This document shows positions 25,901 to 34,032 of a DNA stretch of 64,000 nucleotides, piece after piece (position 1 is the first letter of the stretch; every line of letters begins with the position of its first letter). The notes below the pieces were generated by a model. That model had not been told where the DNA came from. It did no database searches and was given only the letters and a program-made list of their open reading frames with translations. The DNA is taken from contig OU744448.1 in NCBI GenBank assembly GCA_916610825.1, positions 35,301,993 to 35,365,992 of the forward strand, written 5' to 3'. Made by a program: the position numbers and the translations under genes. This DNA comes from Haliclystus octoradiatus (taxonomy: Eukaryota; Cnidaria; Staurozoa; Stauromedusae; Haliclystidae).

Positions 25901-26640
25901 CACCAATAAGGAAATTTCAGATTGAAATAAAAATTATGCCATTGTAATTTTCAGACTCAAATACATAATGTACTAAATTATAGTTTTCATTCAATTTATT
26001 TATAGTCTAGAAATTCAGCTTAAAAATAGCATCAATCTGACGCACGCACTGACTTCATAATTAGCATTCATTCCTCAACCTATGTCAGCTACAGTTTGTT
26101 GCTAGTGGAAACCAGTTTTAAGCATCTCCTCAAGAAGGATATTCATAGCAAATCGTTGACAACTTTTTCTAGTTAATCATTATTTTTTAATGTAAATTCT
26201 AATTTGCCTTCCATGTACATATTTTCAACGTGTTGCTAATTTGCCATATTTCTATATTTTTTATCAGTCCTGTGACAAAAAGCTTGTATTTACATGATGT
26301 CGATGATGATGATCATGCAGCAATGATGTTTACTCATGACCTCACCAGTAGATTATCAACATGAGCACAAGAATTAATTTTTAAATGGTATCAATATAGG
26401 CTACTTTCCGTGAACAATAGAAATAAACTTCAAAGCAAGAGAATTCTGTGTCATGAAAATTGATAGACATCTTTCGAAATGTTATAGGCTATATCAATCT
26501 TTTCAGCTTCGCGACCATAAATGAGTCCTCCTAGCTTACTTACTTAATTATAAATTATTGATTGAACACTTCAAAACAAAATCAGATCATTACCTGCCGA
26601 GAGAAGGGCGAACTCGTATGGACACACGTATAGTGTCCAT
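693..26640 (-). CDS. Kinesin-7 / CENP-E-like kinesin, giant multi-exon gene, 3' end off the left edge
   Basis: Microtubule plus-end motor of the kinesin-7 type; in animals CENP-E links kinetochores to spindle microtubules. Transcribed right to left. The ATG is at 26640. I trace 22 exons down to 9835 and then fourteen cassette exons down to 693, all with GT/AG borders and matching phases. They encode about 2,540 residues without a stop codon (leaving out one decayed exon), so the C-terminus lies beyond position 1. Human CENP-E is about 2,700 residues. Order: N-terminal motor (about 340 residues), neck, short stalk exons, a giant coiled-coil repeat exon, then a duplicated exon cassette. The motor matches CENP-E better than other kinesins I remember, including a motif close to [16 protein letters not shown] and the neck. 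Assignment to kinesin-7 is fairly sure; calling it the CENP-E orthologue is inference, because long kinesin-like coiled coils evolve fast. Confidence 0.85.
2452..3390 (-). CDS. Kinesin cassette unit 4 (exons A4, B4, C4)
   Basis: A4 3274-3390 (117 nt), B4 2983-3183 (201 nt), C4 2452-2619 (168 nt), phase 1-1 each. Nearly identical to unit 3 in exons and in the B-C intron: 2620-2907 matches 5078-5370 almost base for base. Differences between B3 and B4 are a handful of substitutions. A trinucleotide run (ATC/GAT) sits just upstream of A4 at about 3471-3500. Confidence 0.8.
4910..6014 (-). CDS. Kinesin cassette unit 3 (exons A3, B3, C3)
   Basis: A3 5898-6014 (117 nt), B3 5604-5804 (201 nt), C3 4910-5077 (168 nt), all phase 1-1. 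A encodes [21 protein letters not shown] encodes [20 protein letters not shown] encodes [21 protein letters not shown]3 is 15 nt shorter than C1 and C5. The unit, introns included, is almost identical to unit 4, except that the B-C intron carries an extra 163 bp at 5371-5533. The near identity of intron sequence points to recent duplication or ongoing gene conversion. Confidence 0.8.
5371..5533. mobile_element. 163 bp insertion that distinguishes cassette unit 3 from unit 4
   Basis: Units 3 and 4 align base for base up to GTGACTG and resume at TTAGCTG. The intervening 163 bp occur only in unit 3. They contain an internal inverted repeat AATAGGGTAT / ATACCCTATT and two GTGTAAAC words. I see no clear terminal repeats or target duplication. 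It could be a small mobile element inserted after the duplication, or a deletion from unit 4. Confidence 0.45.
6479..6862 (-). pseudogene. Kinesin cassette unit 2: intact exon A2 (6746-6862), frameshifted exon B2 (6479-6654), no exon C
   Basis: A2 is 117 nt, phase 1-1, and open ([18 protein letters not shown]). The B2 homologue keeps plausible acceptor and donor sites but measures about 176 nt instead of 201. It begins in the normal frame ([13 protein letters not shown]), then loses about 25 nt and shifts frame. The normal frame hits TAA near the middle, while the shifted frame recovers [25 protein letters not shown], broken here for clarity as [10 protein letters not shown] and [10 protein letters not shown]. 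No C exon is visible between 6479 and 6014. Because cassette exons are phase symmetric, skipping B2 keeps the frame, so A2 could be spliced straight to A3. I read B2 as a dead exon inside a live gene. Confidence 0.65.
7014..7418. mobile_element. PIF/Harbinger-like MITE, TTA target duplication
   Basis: About 405 bp in a kinesin intron with imperfect terminal inverted repeats of about 30 bp. Both ends begin AGCCCTGGGCAAACGACG when read inward. The element is flanked by TTA at 7011-7013 and 7419-7421. TWA 3 bp duplications are typical of PIF/Harbinger transposons. No transposase is encoded, so it would be non-autonomous. Internal open frames appear to be chance. Confidence 0.6.
7812..8489 (-). 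CDS. Kinesin cassette unit 1 (exons A1, B1, C1)
   Basis: First copy of the duplicated exon triplet: A1 8373-8489 (117 nt), B1 8082-8282 (201 nt), C1 7812-7994 (183 nt). Every exon starts and ends in phase 1, so any of them can be lost or gained without shifting the frame. A encodes a coiled coil ([15 protein letters not shown]). B contains [19 protein letters not shown], the most conserved word of the family. C starts [12 protein letters not shown]. This copy is the most diverged of the complete units, so it is probably the oldest. Confidence 0.8.
8569..9307. repeat. 49 bp minisatellite, about 15 copies
   Basis: Tandem 49 bp units built on CTCATGGATGGGTTGATCTA followed by GTTGGACACTGCTTCTAATA. 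The first two or three copies are diverged (GCCTAATGG in place of GCTCATGG) and the rest are almost identical, suggesting expansion from one side. It lies in the kinesin intron between 9835 and 8489. Confidence 0.9.
9425..9640. repeat. Cluster of palindromic GTTCATGAAC words
   Basis: About nine copies of TTCATGAA, several as the full 10 bp palindrome GTTCATGAAC, within about 150 bp and in both spacings and orientations. A smaller cluster of the same word is at 17820-17885. Many hairpins are possible. Function unknown; it could be a degraded repeat family or a dense array of protein-binding palindromes. Confidence 0.6.
9835..10146 (-). CDS. Kinesin stalk exons after the repeat exon
   Basis: Two exons, 9979-10146 and 9835-9891, continue the reading frame from the giant exon (phase 1 junctions throughout). 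They encode coiled coil containing [20 protein letters not shown] and the Lys/Glu-rich [14 protein letters not shown]. The intron below 9835 contains an inverted-repeat-rich GTTCATGAAC cluster and a 49 bp minisatellite before the first A-type cassette exon at 8489. Confidence 0.75.
10498..14073 (-). CDS. Giant kinesin stalk exon with about 13 tandem 76-residue coiled-coil repeats
   Basis: A single open exon of 3,576 nt (about residues 576-1767), entered in phase 1 after AG and left at a GT donor below 10498. From roughly 13490 down to 10535 it consists of near-identical 228 bp units. Each codes for a 76-residue block beginning [17 protein letters not shown] and ending [13 protein letters not shown] count 13 blocks, the first diverged, plus a shorter, more diverged relative before it. 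The blocks are rich in Glu, Lys and Leu and predicted coiled coil. Each has a conserved Trp and usually Cys residues in CTEL and LCARL. Blocks 4 and 8 share the same private variants, so several units were copied together. The role is probably a long spacer between motor and tail. The complementary strand is also open for hundreds of codons here, which is an artefact of the repeat. Confidence 0.9.
14282..16819 (-). CDS. Kinesin neck and proximal stalk exons
   Basis: Eight small exons follow the motor: 16745-16819, 16620-16670, 16450-16485, 16246-16326, 15966-16143, 15818-15890, 15705-15738 and 14282-14462. The first encodes [19 protein letters not shown], a coiled-coil neck like the one after the CENP-E motor. 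The 15966-16143 exon encodes a charged linker with the words TWCPGSS and [10 protein letters not shown], which looks disordered and could carry regulatory phosphorylation. The 34 nt exon 15705-15738 ends SESSMEDY, resembling the start of cassette exon C further downstream. The last exon is strongly predicted coiled coil ([15 protein letters not shown]). The phases (0 or 1 as required) all agree. No enzyme motif is seen. Confidence 0.8.
14463..15704. other. Kinesin intron, 1.2 kb, nothing recognised
   Basis: Between exons 15705-15738 and 14282-14462, whose phases (0 to 0) already match. AT-rich sequence with no tandem repeat, terminal inverted repeat or convincing extra exon that I can see. 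Confidence 0.5.
17030..26640 (-). CDS. Kinesin motor domain exons (11 exons)
   Basis: Exons in gene order: 26594-26640, 25155-25246, 23834-24042, 23659-23712, 21688-21829, 21058-21125, 20885-20971, 20697-20748, 20521-20608, 18053-18182, 17030-17077. Phases join without a break. The protein starts [15 protein letters not shown]. The P-loop GQTGTGKT is at about residues 83-90, switch I NGRSSRSH at 192-199 and switch II DLAGSE at 237-242. The motor ends with [16 protein letters not shown], the start of the neck linker, near residue 339. All catalytic motifs are intact, so an active ATPase motor is expected. Introns hold several mobile elements and minisatellites, listed separately. The motor's first exon is only 47 nt. 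Confidence 0.92.
17211..17711. mobile_element. About 500 bp inverted-repeat element with 9-10 bp target duplication
   Basis: Starts TAGCCTGCGTG and ends CACGCAGGCTA, an 11 bp inverted repeat. The flanks 17201-17210 and 17711-17720 are the same 10-mer ACAAATCGCC; if the terminal A belongs to the element, the duplication is 9 bp. It sits in the intron after the motor. The duplication length fits Mutator-like elements, but the termini are not ones I can assign. No transposase. A minimal relative occurs at 49531-49557. Confidence 0.65.
17820..17885. repeat. Second, smaller TTCATGAA cluster
   Basis: Contains CCATGAAC, CCATGAACTGTTCATGAA and related half sites, the same word as the 9425-9640 cluster. 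It lies directly downstream of the 17211 element. Confidence 0.4.
18611..18842 (-). mobile_element. tRNA-derived SINE, minus strand
   Basis: Read on the minus strand it begins with a tRNA-like head. An A box TGGTGTAGTGGC lies at 18838-18827 and a B box GGGTTCAATCCC at 18795-18784, spaced as in type 2 Pol III promoters. A body with ATGCCCTTCCTGACGCCAAC (plus strand) follows, then a T/A-rich tail of TTTAT words toward 18611. Target duplications are not clear. Confidence 0.65.
19262..19965. repeat. 50 bp minisatellite, about 14 copies
   Basis: Unit of 50 bp containing CCACAAGTCTAACGACGAAA followed by CAAAATGATTAAAAAGATAT. Variants TAGCAACGAAAC/AATGGTT and AGTTTAACGACG recur in the same order, so blocks of several units were copied together. 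It lies in a kinesin motor intron. Confidence 0.9.
21850..23260. repeat. 33 bp minisatellite, split by an inserted element
   Basis: Units of 33 bp (AGGGATGCACCAAAATTAAG then TAACGTTACAGCT), with some shortened copies, occupy 21850-22141 and resume at 23033-23260. The gap is exactly filled by the 891 bp element below. Because 33 is a multiple of three, both strands read as an open 11-residue repeat; I do not regard this as coding. Confidence 0.88.
22142..23032. mobile_element. 891 bp TA-flanked inverted-repeat DNA transposon inside the minisatellite
   Basis: The ends are perfect 24 bp inverted repeats starting GGGGAGACCGGGGAGACTTG. TA flanks both sides (22140-22141 and 23033-23034). Removing the element and one TA restores the minisatellite word AACGTTACAGCT, so the insertion site is known exactly. 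Extra GGGGAGACATGGGAC-like words occur subterminally and inside. TA duplication fits the Tc1/mariner group or any TA-targeting family. The 133-codon open frame at 22387-22788 has no transposase motif, so I call it non-autonomous. Confidence 0.85.
24931..25091. mobile_element. pogo/Tigger-like MITE, TA flanked, 161 bp
   Basis: Begins CAGTGAAACCTGTATATAAC and ends with the inverted relative of CAGTCAAACCTGCTATAACG, with TA at 24929-24930 and 25092-25093. Internal words GACAGGTGGCC are repeated. Same family as 44872-45048 and the fragment at 58395-58508. CAGT ends and TA duplications are typical of pogo/Tigger elements. Confidence 0.7.
25247..26593. other. First kinesin intron, nothing recognised
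   Basis: About 1.35 kb between coding exon 1 (26594-26640) and exon 2 (25155-25246). AT-rich; I see no repeat array, mobile element or extra exon. Confidence 0.5.
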
Positions 26641-26871
26641 TGCAGAAATATATTAAAATACTGAAAATTGAACAGCAGCAACGAACAGCAACGACGATTT
26701 GATTTTCAAAAGTGCGCGCTGGCTTATAAATCAGATTGAAACCAGTGACGTCATATTACAGTTTTAGAGGCTGTTTGAAAAGTAGGGTTTGCAAGAGAAA
26801 TAATTCTTCATTTCATTCAAAATATTTTGCATCAAAGGTAATTCGCGAAATATTATTGGTGCCAAGGTGCT
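26641..26871. promoter_or_regulatory. Bidirectional promoter between kinesin-7 (-) and cyclin H (+)
   Basis: Only 231 bp separate the two ATG codons. The segment contains a perfect palindromic CRE/ATF site TGACGTCA at 26746-26753. On the kinesin strand it has AGCGCGC (26720-26714), three bases, then TTTGAA (26710-26705), resembling the CDE/CHR tandem element of G2/M genes. The second TTTGAA on the cyclin strand is near 26775. The arrangement is seen directly; activity is inference. Confidence 0.6.
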
Positions 26872-27819
26872 ATGTATCGAGATAGTACACAGAGAAAACA
26901 TTGGATATTTCCATCAATAGAAAATATTCATGAATTACGGAAATCGTCTGTGGAAACACACAATTCCGATGGAAGTGAAGCGGTGTTGAGCTATGATGAA
27001 GAATCGATGTTGGTTGATCACTTCGCTCATTGCCTGATCAAAATGTGTGGTACATTCGCTCCTTTACCACCTCCAGCAGTATTTGCTACATCACTAACAT
27101 ACTTCAGGCGATTCTACATGACAACATCAGTGATAGACTATCACCCAAATGAGATTAGCATCCTGTGTCTTTACATGGCATGTAAAGTGGAAGAGTACAA
27201 CGTGCCAATAGCCCAGTTCTTGAACACTGTTTCACCAAACGAATGCGATAGAAATAGAATAGGTGAATTTATAATATCTCATGAACTAACTCTGTTACAA
27301 AAACTTAATTTCCAATTGACTGTTCACGGCCCCTTCAGAGCGTTTGAGGGGTTCATGATTGACATCAAAAGGAGTTGTAATGAAACGACGGATCAGTTAG
27401 AGAAGACAAGATCAAAAATGGAATCATTTTTATATAAGTCATGTCAGACATATGCAATGTTTCTTTATCCACCTTCACAGATTAGTTTAGCTGCCATTTA
27501 TACCTACGCGGGTCAAGACATTATTACACAGTATTTAACAAAATGTGTTCCTAATAATCCAGAATTAATTCTACAAAAAGTTAAATCAATTTCAACCTTA
27601 ATCACATCGTACAAGTTACCTGTCGCCAAGATTATCACAGAGCTTTTGAGTCGACTGAAAGAGCACAGCAGCCAAATAAGTAATTCTGGTGGTATAAGTT
27701 GCCATGGCAATACTGATGAACTTAATCAGAAGTTGTACGAAGAAGGAAGGCAATACGCAATCAACCAAGACGATTCCGTTGTATCAAAACTACTAGAATC
27801 TGAACAATCGTCCAAATAG
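26872..27819 (+). CDS. CCNH: Cyclin H, CAK/TFIIH subunit, intronless
   Basis: Regulatory cyclin of the CDK7-cyclin H-MAT1 kinase, which activates cell-cycle CDKs and, within TFIIH, phosphorylates RNA polymerase II. 315 residues (human 323). It starts MYRDSTQRKHWIFPS, matching the human MYHNSSQKRHWTF start. The first cyclin box contains YFRRFYMTTSVIDYHPNEI and CLYMACKVEEYNVPIAQF; LNFQLTVHGPFRAFEGFMID follows, as in human [20 protein letters not shown]. The second cyclin fold has the PPSQISLAAIY word. The acidic C-terminal tail of vertebrates is shorter here. The whole coding region is one exon, unlike vertebrate CCNH. It is divergent from the kinesin gene and convergent with TSEN34. Confidence 0.95.
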   Translation: MYRDSTQRKHWIFPSIENIHELRKSSVETHNSDGSEAVLSYDEESMLVDHFAHCLIKMCGTFAPLPPPAVFATSLTYFRRFYMTTSVIDYHPNEISILCLYMACKVEEYNVPIAQFLNTVSPNECDRNRIGEFIISHELTLLQKLNFQLTVHGPFRAFEGFMIDIKRSCNETTDQLEKTRSKMESFLYKSCQTYAMFLYPPSQISLAAIYTYAGQDIITQYLTKCVPNNPELILQKVKSISTLITSYKLPVAKIITELLSRLKEHSSQISNSGGISCHGNTDELNQKLYEEGRQYAINQDDSVVSKLLESEQSSK

Positions 27820-28018
27820 GAACCCGCATTCTATTTGATTTGTTGTGTAGTTTATCTCTAACGTATTAAATTAATTTAGAAAAGAATATCCATATGAAAT
27901 AGAAATTGTGTTATTAAAATTGTTTGTATTTGTTTATCATTGATCTTCGATTTATGGTCGAAAGGTGTGACCACTTGACAACCTTCATCTAGTATTTAGG
28001 ACAATTATCTGACTGAAT

Positions 28019-28936
28019 TCATTGATGTGATTTTGACGTTCTATAAGCTGACAATGCTTGAAAGATGACACACTTACTGACTTTGTCAACTGTAGCTAAT
28101 ATTAGAGTCTTTTTGACAGATGTAGCAAGACGCCCCCACCTGTGTACCTCATATTCAGACGGTGCACCATCATTACTATTTATCATTACCAATGCGACCG
28201 CATGACAAAGGACAGGATCTTCCTCGTATATTAAAAAATCAGCTCCAAACTTATCACCACAGCTGACATAGTATCCCTCTTCATATAGAGACTTAAAAAC
28301 TAGATATCGCGGTTCTGTAATATATCCATCTGCTAATTTAGTCATTTCTCCTTTGGTAAGAGCCGTTCTTAAGGTTTCATCATTACAAACAGTGTTGATT
28401 TTCACCCATGTTGATTGTGAATAGTAAGCAAGATCTTTCTCTGACACTTGAATATCATCAATAGAGGTGCCCGCATGCTCTTCATGGTCTCCTATAACAT
28501 AACTATTATCATCTGACATACTAGAATCACCAAGGGTGTCCACTGTACTTTTTTTCGGTGCATATTTTATCCGTTTTGCATGTTGCTCTCGTTTAAATTC
28601 GCGAATCTGTTCCAAATGCGAGGCATTTCTTTTTCTGTTAAACTCTTTGACTAAATCAGCATTAGAATATTTATTCTTAACATCCAATTTGTAAAATTGT
28701 CCTACACCTTTTATTATCAGCAGCGCCGTTTCTTGTTTTGATAGTAATAATGGTTTTGAATGTATTTTATTTTGAAGTGCATTGCGTGGGTAAGAACCCA
28801 ACATAGAGCCTAAAACATGGAATTTCTTTCGCAGTAACAAAATGGACTCTGTATCCCAAACCATCGCCTCGCCATCAATTACTGTGATTTCAATATTTTC
28901 TTGTACGTTTGAGGAATCATCTTTAATCGAATCCAT
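28019..28936 (-). CDS. TSEN34: tRNA-splicing endonuclease subunit 34 (catalytic), intronless
   Basis: Catalytic subunit of the TSEN complex that cuts pre-tRNA introns at the 3' site. 305 residues from ATG 28936 (human 310). The N-terminal domain has GEAMVWDTESILLLRKKF, LGSYPRNALQNK and LPLL-like KPLLLSKQETALLI. A charged Lys/Arg/Glu helix (EFKREQHAKRIK) and a Ser/Asp-rich linker follow. The C-terminal endonuclease fold has FKSLYEEGYYVSCGDKFGAD, FLIYEEDPVLCHA and GRLATSVKKTLILATV. The Tyr, His and Lys of the expected catalytic triad are therefore present. Only 199 bp separate its stop from that of cyclin H. An in-frame TTG extension to 28963 is open, but ATG 28936 is the first Met. Confidence 0.92.
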   Translation of the reverse strand: MDSIKDDSSNVQENIEITVIDGEAMVWDTESILLLRKKFHVLGSMLGSYPRNALQNKIHSKPLLLSKQETALLIIKGVGQFYKLDVKNKYSNADLVKEFNRKRNASHLEQIREFKREQHAKRIKYAPKKSTVDTLGDSSMSDDNSYVIGDHEEHAGTSIDDIQVSEKDLAYYSQSTWVKINTVCNDETLRTALTKGEMTKLADGYITEPRYLVFKSLYEEGYYVSCGDKFGADFLIYEEDPVLCHAVALVMINSNDGAPSEYEVHRWGRLATSVKKTLILATVDKVSKCVIFQALSAYRTSKSHQ

Positions 28937-29530
28937 TGGGAAATTAAACTTCAGTCTAGTCAAATAATAAAGTTATCCAAATAAAATATAACTAATTCTA
29001 CTATCCATGATATTAATTAATGATATCCATCCATCCAGATTCCAGAATGCATGTCAGCTTTTGCTACCATTTTGTATTGACCTCTTGTATTCTGACAATT
29101 TCTTGGAAATAACAAGAAAATAATGCGTGACACCAAATCTCAATGTTTACGTTTGTGTGTCAGAAATGTGCGAGTTCGTGCCTCCATATTGATGAAACTC
29201 GGGTTAATATGTTTTCTTTTCAGTTGGAGGAGAGGAGACTAATAAATGTCGCCGTGATTATGTTTACTAAAGCTCTTGATAGATGTGGATTATACCGAAT
29301 AGTGCAAAATTTACCACGTGCATATTCTGTTTGATGACAGCGTGACCTTTTATTCTTGTTTGCATCTCATGGTTTCTCTAGTGGAATTCAAGCTGTGTTA
29401 AACCTACATAAACAATATGTTATGTCGAGAGTCAAGCTGTTAATGACGAGGAAGTGTTGCCGACAGTTTCACTTGCTGATTTAGGAATAATCACAAATTT
29501 TATTATTATGAAGAACTTGTAGCAGTTAAG
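28937..29530. other. Divergent region between TSEN34 (-) and the RA/PDZ gene (+)
   Basis: 594 bp with no supported gene; it should contain both promoters. A short open frame at 29143-29334 shows no similarity and no splice link to the downstream gene. Confidence 0.5.
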
Positions 29531-32500
29531 ATGAATGCGATTCGTAAACATGCTACTTACTTTAGCAGAAAACAGAAAACCCCTGCAGGTGAGATCTGAA
29601 ACTGTTGCTTTCATAGTTATAGATCGTATTAATTTTGAATGGATGGTCATATAGGCTTCATAGCAATAATAATGGATAGATTTAATTTGAATTGTTACAA
29701 ATTATAAGTTTGTGATTCATGCCCTTGTGATTTCAGGACAGAATTTCCGTTTCACAACATTTCGAATCAGTTTGATATATGGTCAGATATCGGTGAAATG
29801 CAAACTATTCAATCATACTTCGTGTACAGTGTTCGAATGTTGTATAGCCATCCATCTACTCAAACATATCCAGTCCAATGATCAAGATTCTGTGTTCTGT
29901 GAACTTATTCAGGAAACGAATAGATTCAGGGAGATTCAGCCCCATTTAATTAAAACTCCCAAATGTAAGCAGCACTTACTGATCGTCTTCTCGACACCTC
30001 AGGTGTCTAGTACAGTACATATGCTGCAGTACAAAGTGCCTAACTCATCATCAATAATAATTAACATTTCTTTGTAAAACATTTTAGTATGAAAGATCCA
30101 ACAAGAAATTGTGATTTCAGACCGATCTTTCATATTAAAATCATCAACGATGTCTTATAAAAGGCAGAAGGAACAAACGAGGAATGCACATTGTTCAAAA
30201 TTGTTCAAAGTCTTTAACCGAGAGGTGGCCCCAGAAAAGGAAGGGGATACATCCTTGTCGGATAAAAAAGTTTTGACTGTTTGTACTGTTTCAAGCAGTT
30301 TTTCGAATATATTTTATAATTAACATTTTTGGGACATCCTGCAATCATTTTTTGTATAGAGGGGGAAAATAGTGTGAAGTGGAAACTTCAGAATACTAAA
30401 TGGAAAATTTGTTTCATTTTTGCCTTAATTTTGTTTCAAAATGATCTAGATAGAATTGAGCGTCCAATACCAAATTTGGTAATTTAGTCAAGAAATAGAA
30501 TAAATCAAACAGCAATTGTGATGTCATGTATCATATAATTATTTTGAAAAAATGATTGTGGTATGAGAATTCTAAGATAAAAAAGAATTATAACCTCGCC
30601 TCTTTGATTCCCCTTGTCACTCAATCTGAAATAAAACAGCTGTCATCTGATGTGAACCCTGACCTGTGGCATTGAATTCAATCCTTCAGCATGATAACAG
30701 GCTGCTTGTCATATTATTTGTTGTTAGGTCACAACGTTGAAGATTTCACAGAAACAAAAATAACATTAAAGAAAGAAAGTACCGGGCTCGGCATCAGCAT
30801 CATTGGCGGTTGTGACACATATTTGGTAAGATTATCCTTAAATCGAGTCTGTTTGTAATTTATATAGGCCTACGTAAAGAAAGCATTAAAAAATAAATCT
30901 GTTATTTATTCATTTTAGTCAGTCATTCGAATGTCTGAGAATAATGCTTCTTTTTATCATTTCAGGATAAAATATTAGTTACGTCAATCAATCTGGATAG
31001 CACAGCATTTAGAGACGGCCGATTGCGAATTGGTGATGAGCTGTTAGCTGTACGTTGCTCCCATCACTACCAACAGACAGAAACAGATCTAGAACTACAG
31101 AAACTGTACTTAGATGTAGACATAAGATCAGATAACATATTTTGATTTCCTTTGAAGGTGAATGAGGTAGATTTGAGAGGTCAGTCCCATGAGTTTGCTG
31201 TGCAACAAATCCGATTGGCTAGATCACCAGTTGAACTATCAATCTTCAGAGAAAACATTGAAAAAATATTCACAGATACAGGAGGTATGTCTGTGAGGAT
31301 TCTTACAAGAAAGGCATAAAATTGACCTTTGGCCTTTGCGCTTTGTCTTCAAATATGACGAGGGATGCACAGTGCACACTACTCGTGACTTCAGAAGTGG
31401 CATTCATTTTTTAACTTTGAGCTTACAACGTGCGATTGTAAATTTTATGCTTTCAAAGCATGTTTTATTAATATTGGTATCAGTCTTAATTATTACGAGA
31501 TATACAAACTGATCAGATGTTCTAAACCTAACTAACCAATTTGTGTTCTGCTAGATCCTAACGAGTTGGTGGTCGTTGAACTAAACAAGGGCATCAATGA
31601 GAGGCTAGGTCTTGGTATCTATGCACGCAAGTAAGTGAACCCAGACCCCTTTCAGTGTATTTCATTTGTATGACAGCTGGTCTGAAGGGAATGAATCTGT
31701 TTAAAACTATTGATGTTTAAATTGCAGGGATGGTAATGGTGTATTTGTCACTTCTATTGTAAGTCATCATCTGACACAGTTATTACGTCAGCATTTTGAC
31801 AGTCAGAAGAGTGATATTGTATCTGATATTTTGTTATTTAGCTTGATGGTTCTTTGGCAGCAACCAGTCGGCAGTTTCAACAAGGAGATCAAATAATCAG
31901 TGTCAATGAAAAAGACTTCAAAACAATCACACAGACTGAAGCAACCAACTGCCTGCGGGTAGATAACATCCAACACATTCAGATTCCCAGTACTTCATCA
32001 AGACTCAATATTTAGAACACTTCTCTTGTGTTGTTAATTTTAGAATCTCTTTGGGCCTGTTTACATTGTACTTGGTCGTAATAGGCAGACAGCTGGCACA
32101 CTTCAACACTTCATGTACAACTCAACCAGAGGTAATATCAACTGTTTTACGAGGGCACCAGGGTAGATAAGGCAATGGCTTACTGGTTTTTACCCCCCCC
32201 CTAAAATAAAGATCATCATCAATTATATTCCAAGAGCACATCAATTTGCATTATCTTAAATATCAAAGACAATATCCACAACAGCAGTATTGTTGTTGCA
32301 AGTTTCCTGATCATCTGTGTGATGTGCGCAAGTTTCCAAATTTGAAATTGAAGAGAGCACTATATCATGGAGTCAACTCGTGGATTGTCCCCCTGTCTTC
32401 CCCCTAAGAACACAATTGGGACCTCAGTCAGTGAACCTCAATAGGTAACTGAGAATTCTGCAGTTCCATTATCATCGTTAACAAAAAGTCATTAACAGAT

Positions 32501-33820
32501 GTATGTTTTACTTGGAACAACAGTGCAACACCTTCATTTTCGAATTAAACAAGTTGAAACAATTATTTGTTATTCAATTTATGTATCAAACGTCAACAAT
32601 AGAAATTGAAAATAGTATAATATTTTAACCTTTCAAAACATACTTTAAACAGATAGTTTTCATAGAGTGGGGTTGAAGCCTGTTTGAAGGTTTGATTCAC
32701 GTTCTTTCTCGTCATATATGTAATTGTAATAATAGAAACTTGAAAATTGAGCTGTGGTATTTTTATTAACAGCAACAAAGGTTTCCACAGCTGCTAACAG
32801 CAAGATTGAAGAGCCTCCTTTCCGTTCGCCACGCTTTAAAGGAAAAAAGACACGCCCCAAAACAATGGCAACAGACCAACTGCCTGGTGATAAGGTTGAC
32901 AGCGGTGTCGTCAAACCACGATGTAGTTCTTCTTCAGGTCAAGTGAATACATGTTAGTATAGTGTAGTAAATGCATTACGAACCATCAATCTCCAATTCG
33001 CTCAACTCAGCATGACTCTGTAGAGTTGTCGCCTATTAAGTATCCAATGCCTTATGATCCCATTGACCCAATGTGTTATAGACCATTTGACTTAAAACAG
33101 TTTTCACTTCTTCTTTTTAAAATGTTTCAAGTTCAGAGTTTGAAAATGTTATTGATTGGAGTATTTAGCTACAAGTATGACAAATCAAATTTAATTTGAA
33201 AACCCCTGACCATAATAAGATGGGTTTGAAGATTTTATTTCATTTTTCAGGTATTATTCCAAAAGTAGAATGTATTTGAAAAACTGCTGTAATTTATTCA
33301 TTGACTTGTTGAGTGTAGAGGGCTGGAAGAAATCTTTGTAAAGTCGTTGCTAGCTTGTCATCCATGCATGCAAACAACTTTAACAACAGATATTTCTTTT
33401 CTTCATTTATTTTAAGATATATATTTGTAGATCCACTGTAGGCTAACAATCCAATCTAACATCAATGATAGACAGTAAAACTAGTTGAGCTCTTCCAACA
33501 GAGTGTTTGGTCTAAGACCAAGGTCCATTTCCTAGCAATGGATAATTGTCTCATGTCCGATAGTCATATTCAAAATTAGAAATCAGTTGTTTCAATAATA
33601 TTTATTCTCTTGAATTTGAAGACTGACTCGCTGATTAGCATCACAGGTATCTGGTTTGTGACATGAATAACATCCTTCAAATTTGATTTCTATTGGCAAT
33701 GTTTTAGATTCTGTTCTCCGTCAAAAGGTTGTTCTTCATGACAGTCCAAAGACATTAAGAAGTTCAATGTACTCTTCAGAGCCAGACATCATAGATATAT
33801 CAGTTAACAATCCAAATTAA
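29531..33820 (+). CDS. RA-like/PDZ/PDZ scaffold protein, 12 exons, unrecognised family
   Basis: Exons 29531-29588, 29737-29964, 30121-30282, 30728-30825, 30966-31049, 31158-31284, 31555-31630, 31728-31758, 31842-31958, 32044-32131, 32773-32937 and 33708-33820 join in phase to give 448 residues. The N-terminal region (about 20-110: FRISLIYGQISVKCKLFNHT, later RSFILKSS) looks like a Ras-association/ubiquitin-like fold; this is a weak call. PDZ1 (about 156-248) has GLGISIIGG and GDELLAVNEVDLRGQ. PDZ2 (about 254-350) has RLGLGIYA and GDQIISVNEKDF. A basic Ser/Pro/Lys linker and the tail EPDIIDISVNNPN follow. A peptide-binding membrane or cytoskeletal scaffold is likely. I cannot match the architecture to a named family. 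Exon 3's donor (gtactg) is the least certain border. The 3' end converges on the LAP1-like gene 212 bp away. Confidence 0.75.
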
Positions 33821-34032
33821 ATACATCATCGAATGACGCACAAAAAAGTGAAATTAATTGAACCAAGTTGTAATATGATGTTCTTGTACAGGGCCGGTGC
33901 TGGCTGTATTTATTATTTGAATAGAATAAAGATAAATAATTAAACTAATAACCTTCTGATTATGTTGTTCTCTCTTGGATACGTTATTGAAAAAACAACG
34001 CTATAAAAACTAATTTATAATAATAATTATAT

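Noticed and set aside
29143..29334. Upstream coding exon of the RA/PDZ gene
   Set aside because: No phase-compatible donor toward 29531, and exon 29531-29588 already supplies an ATG and a fitting phase.
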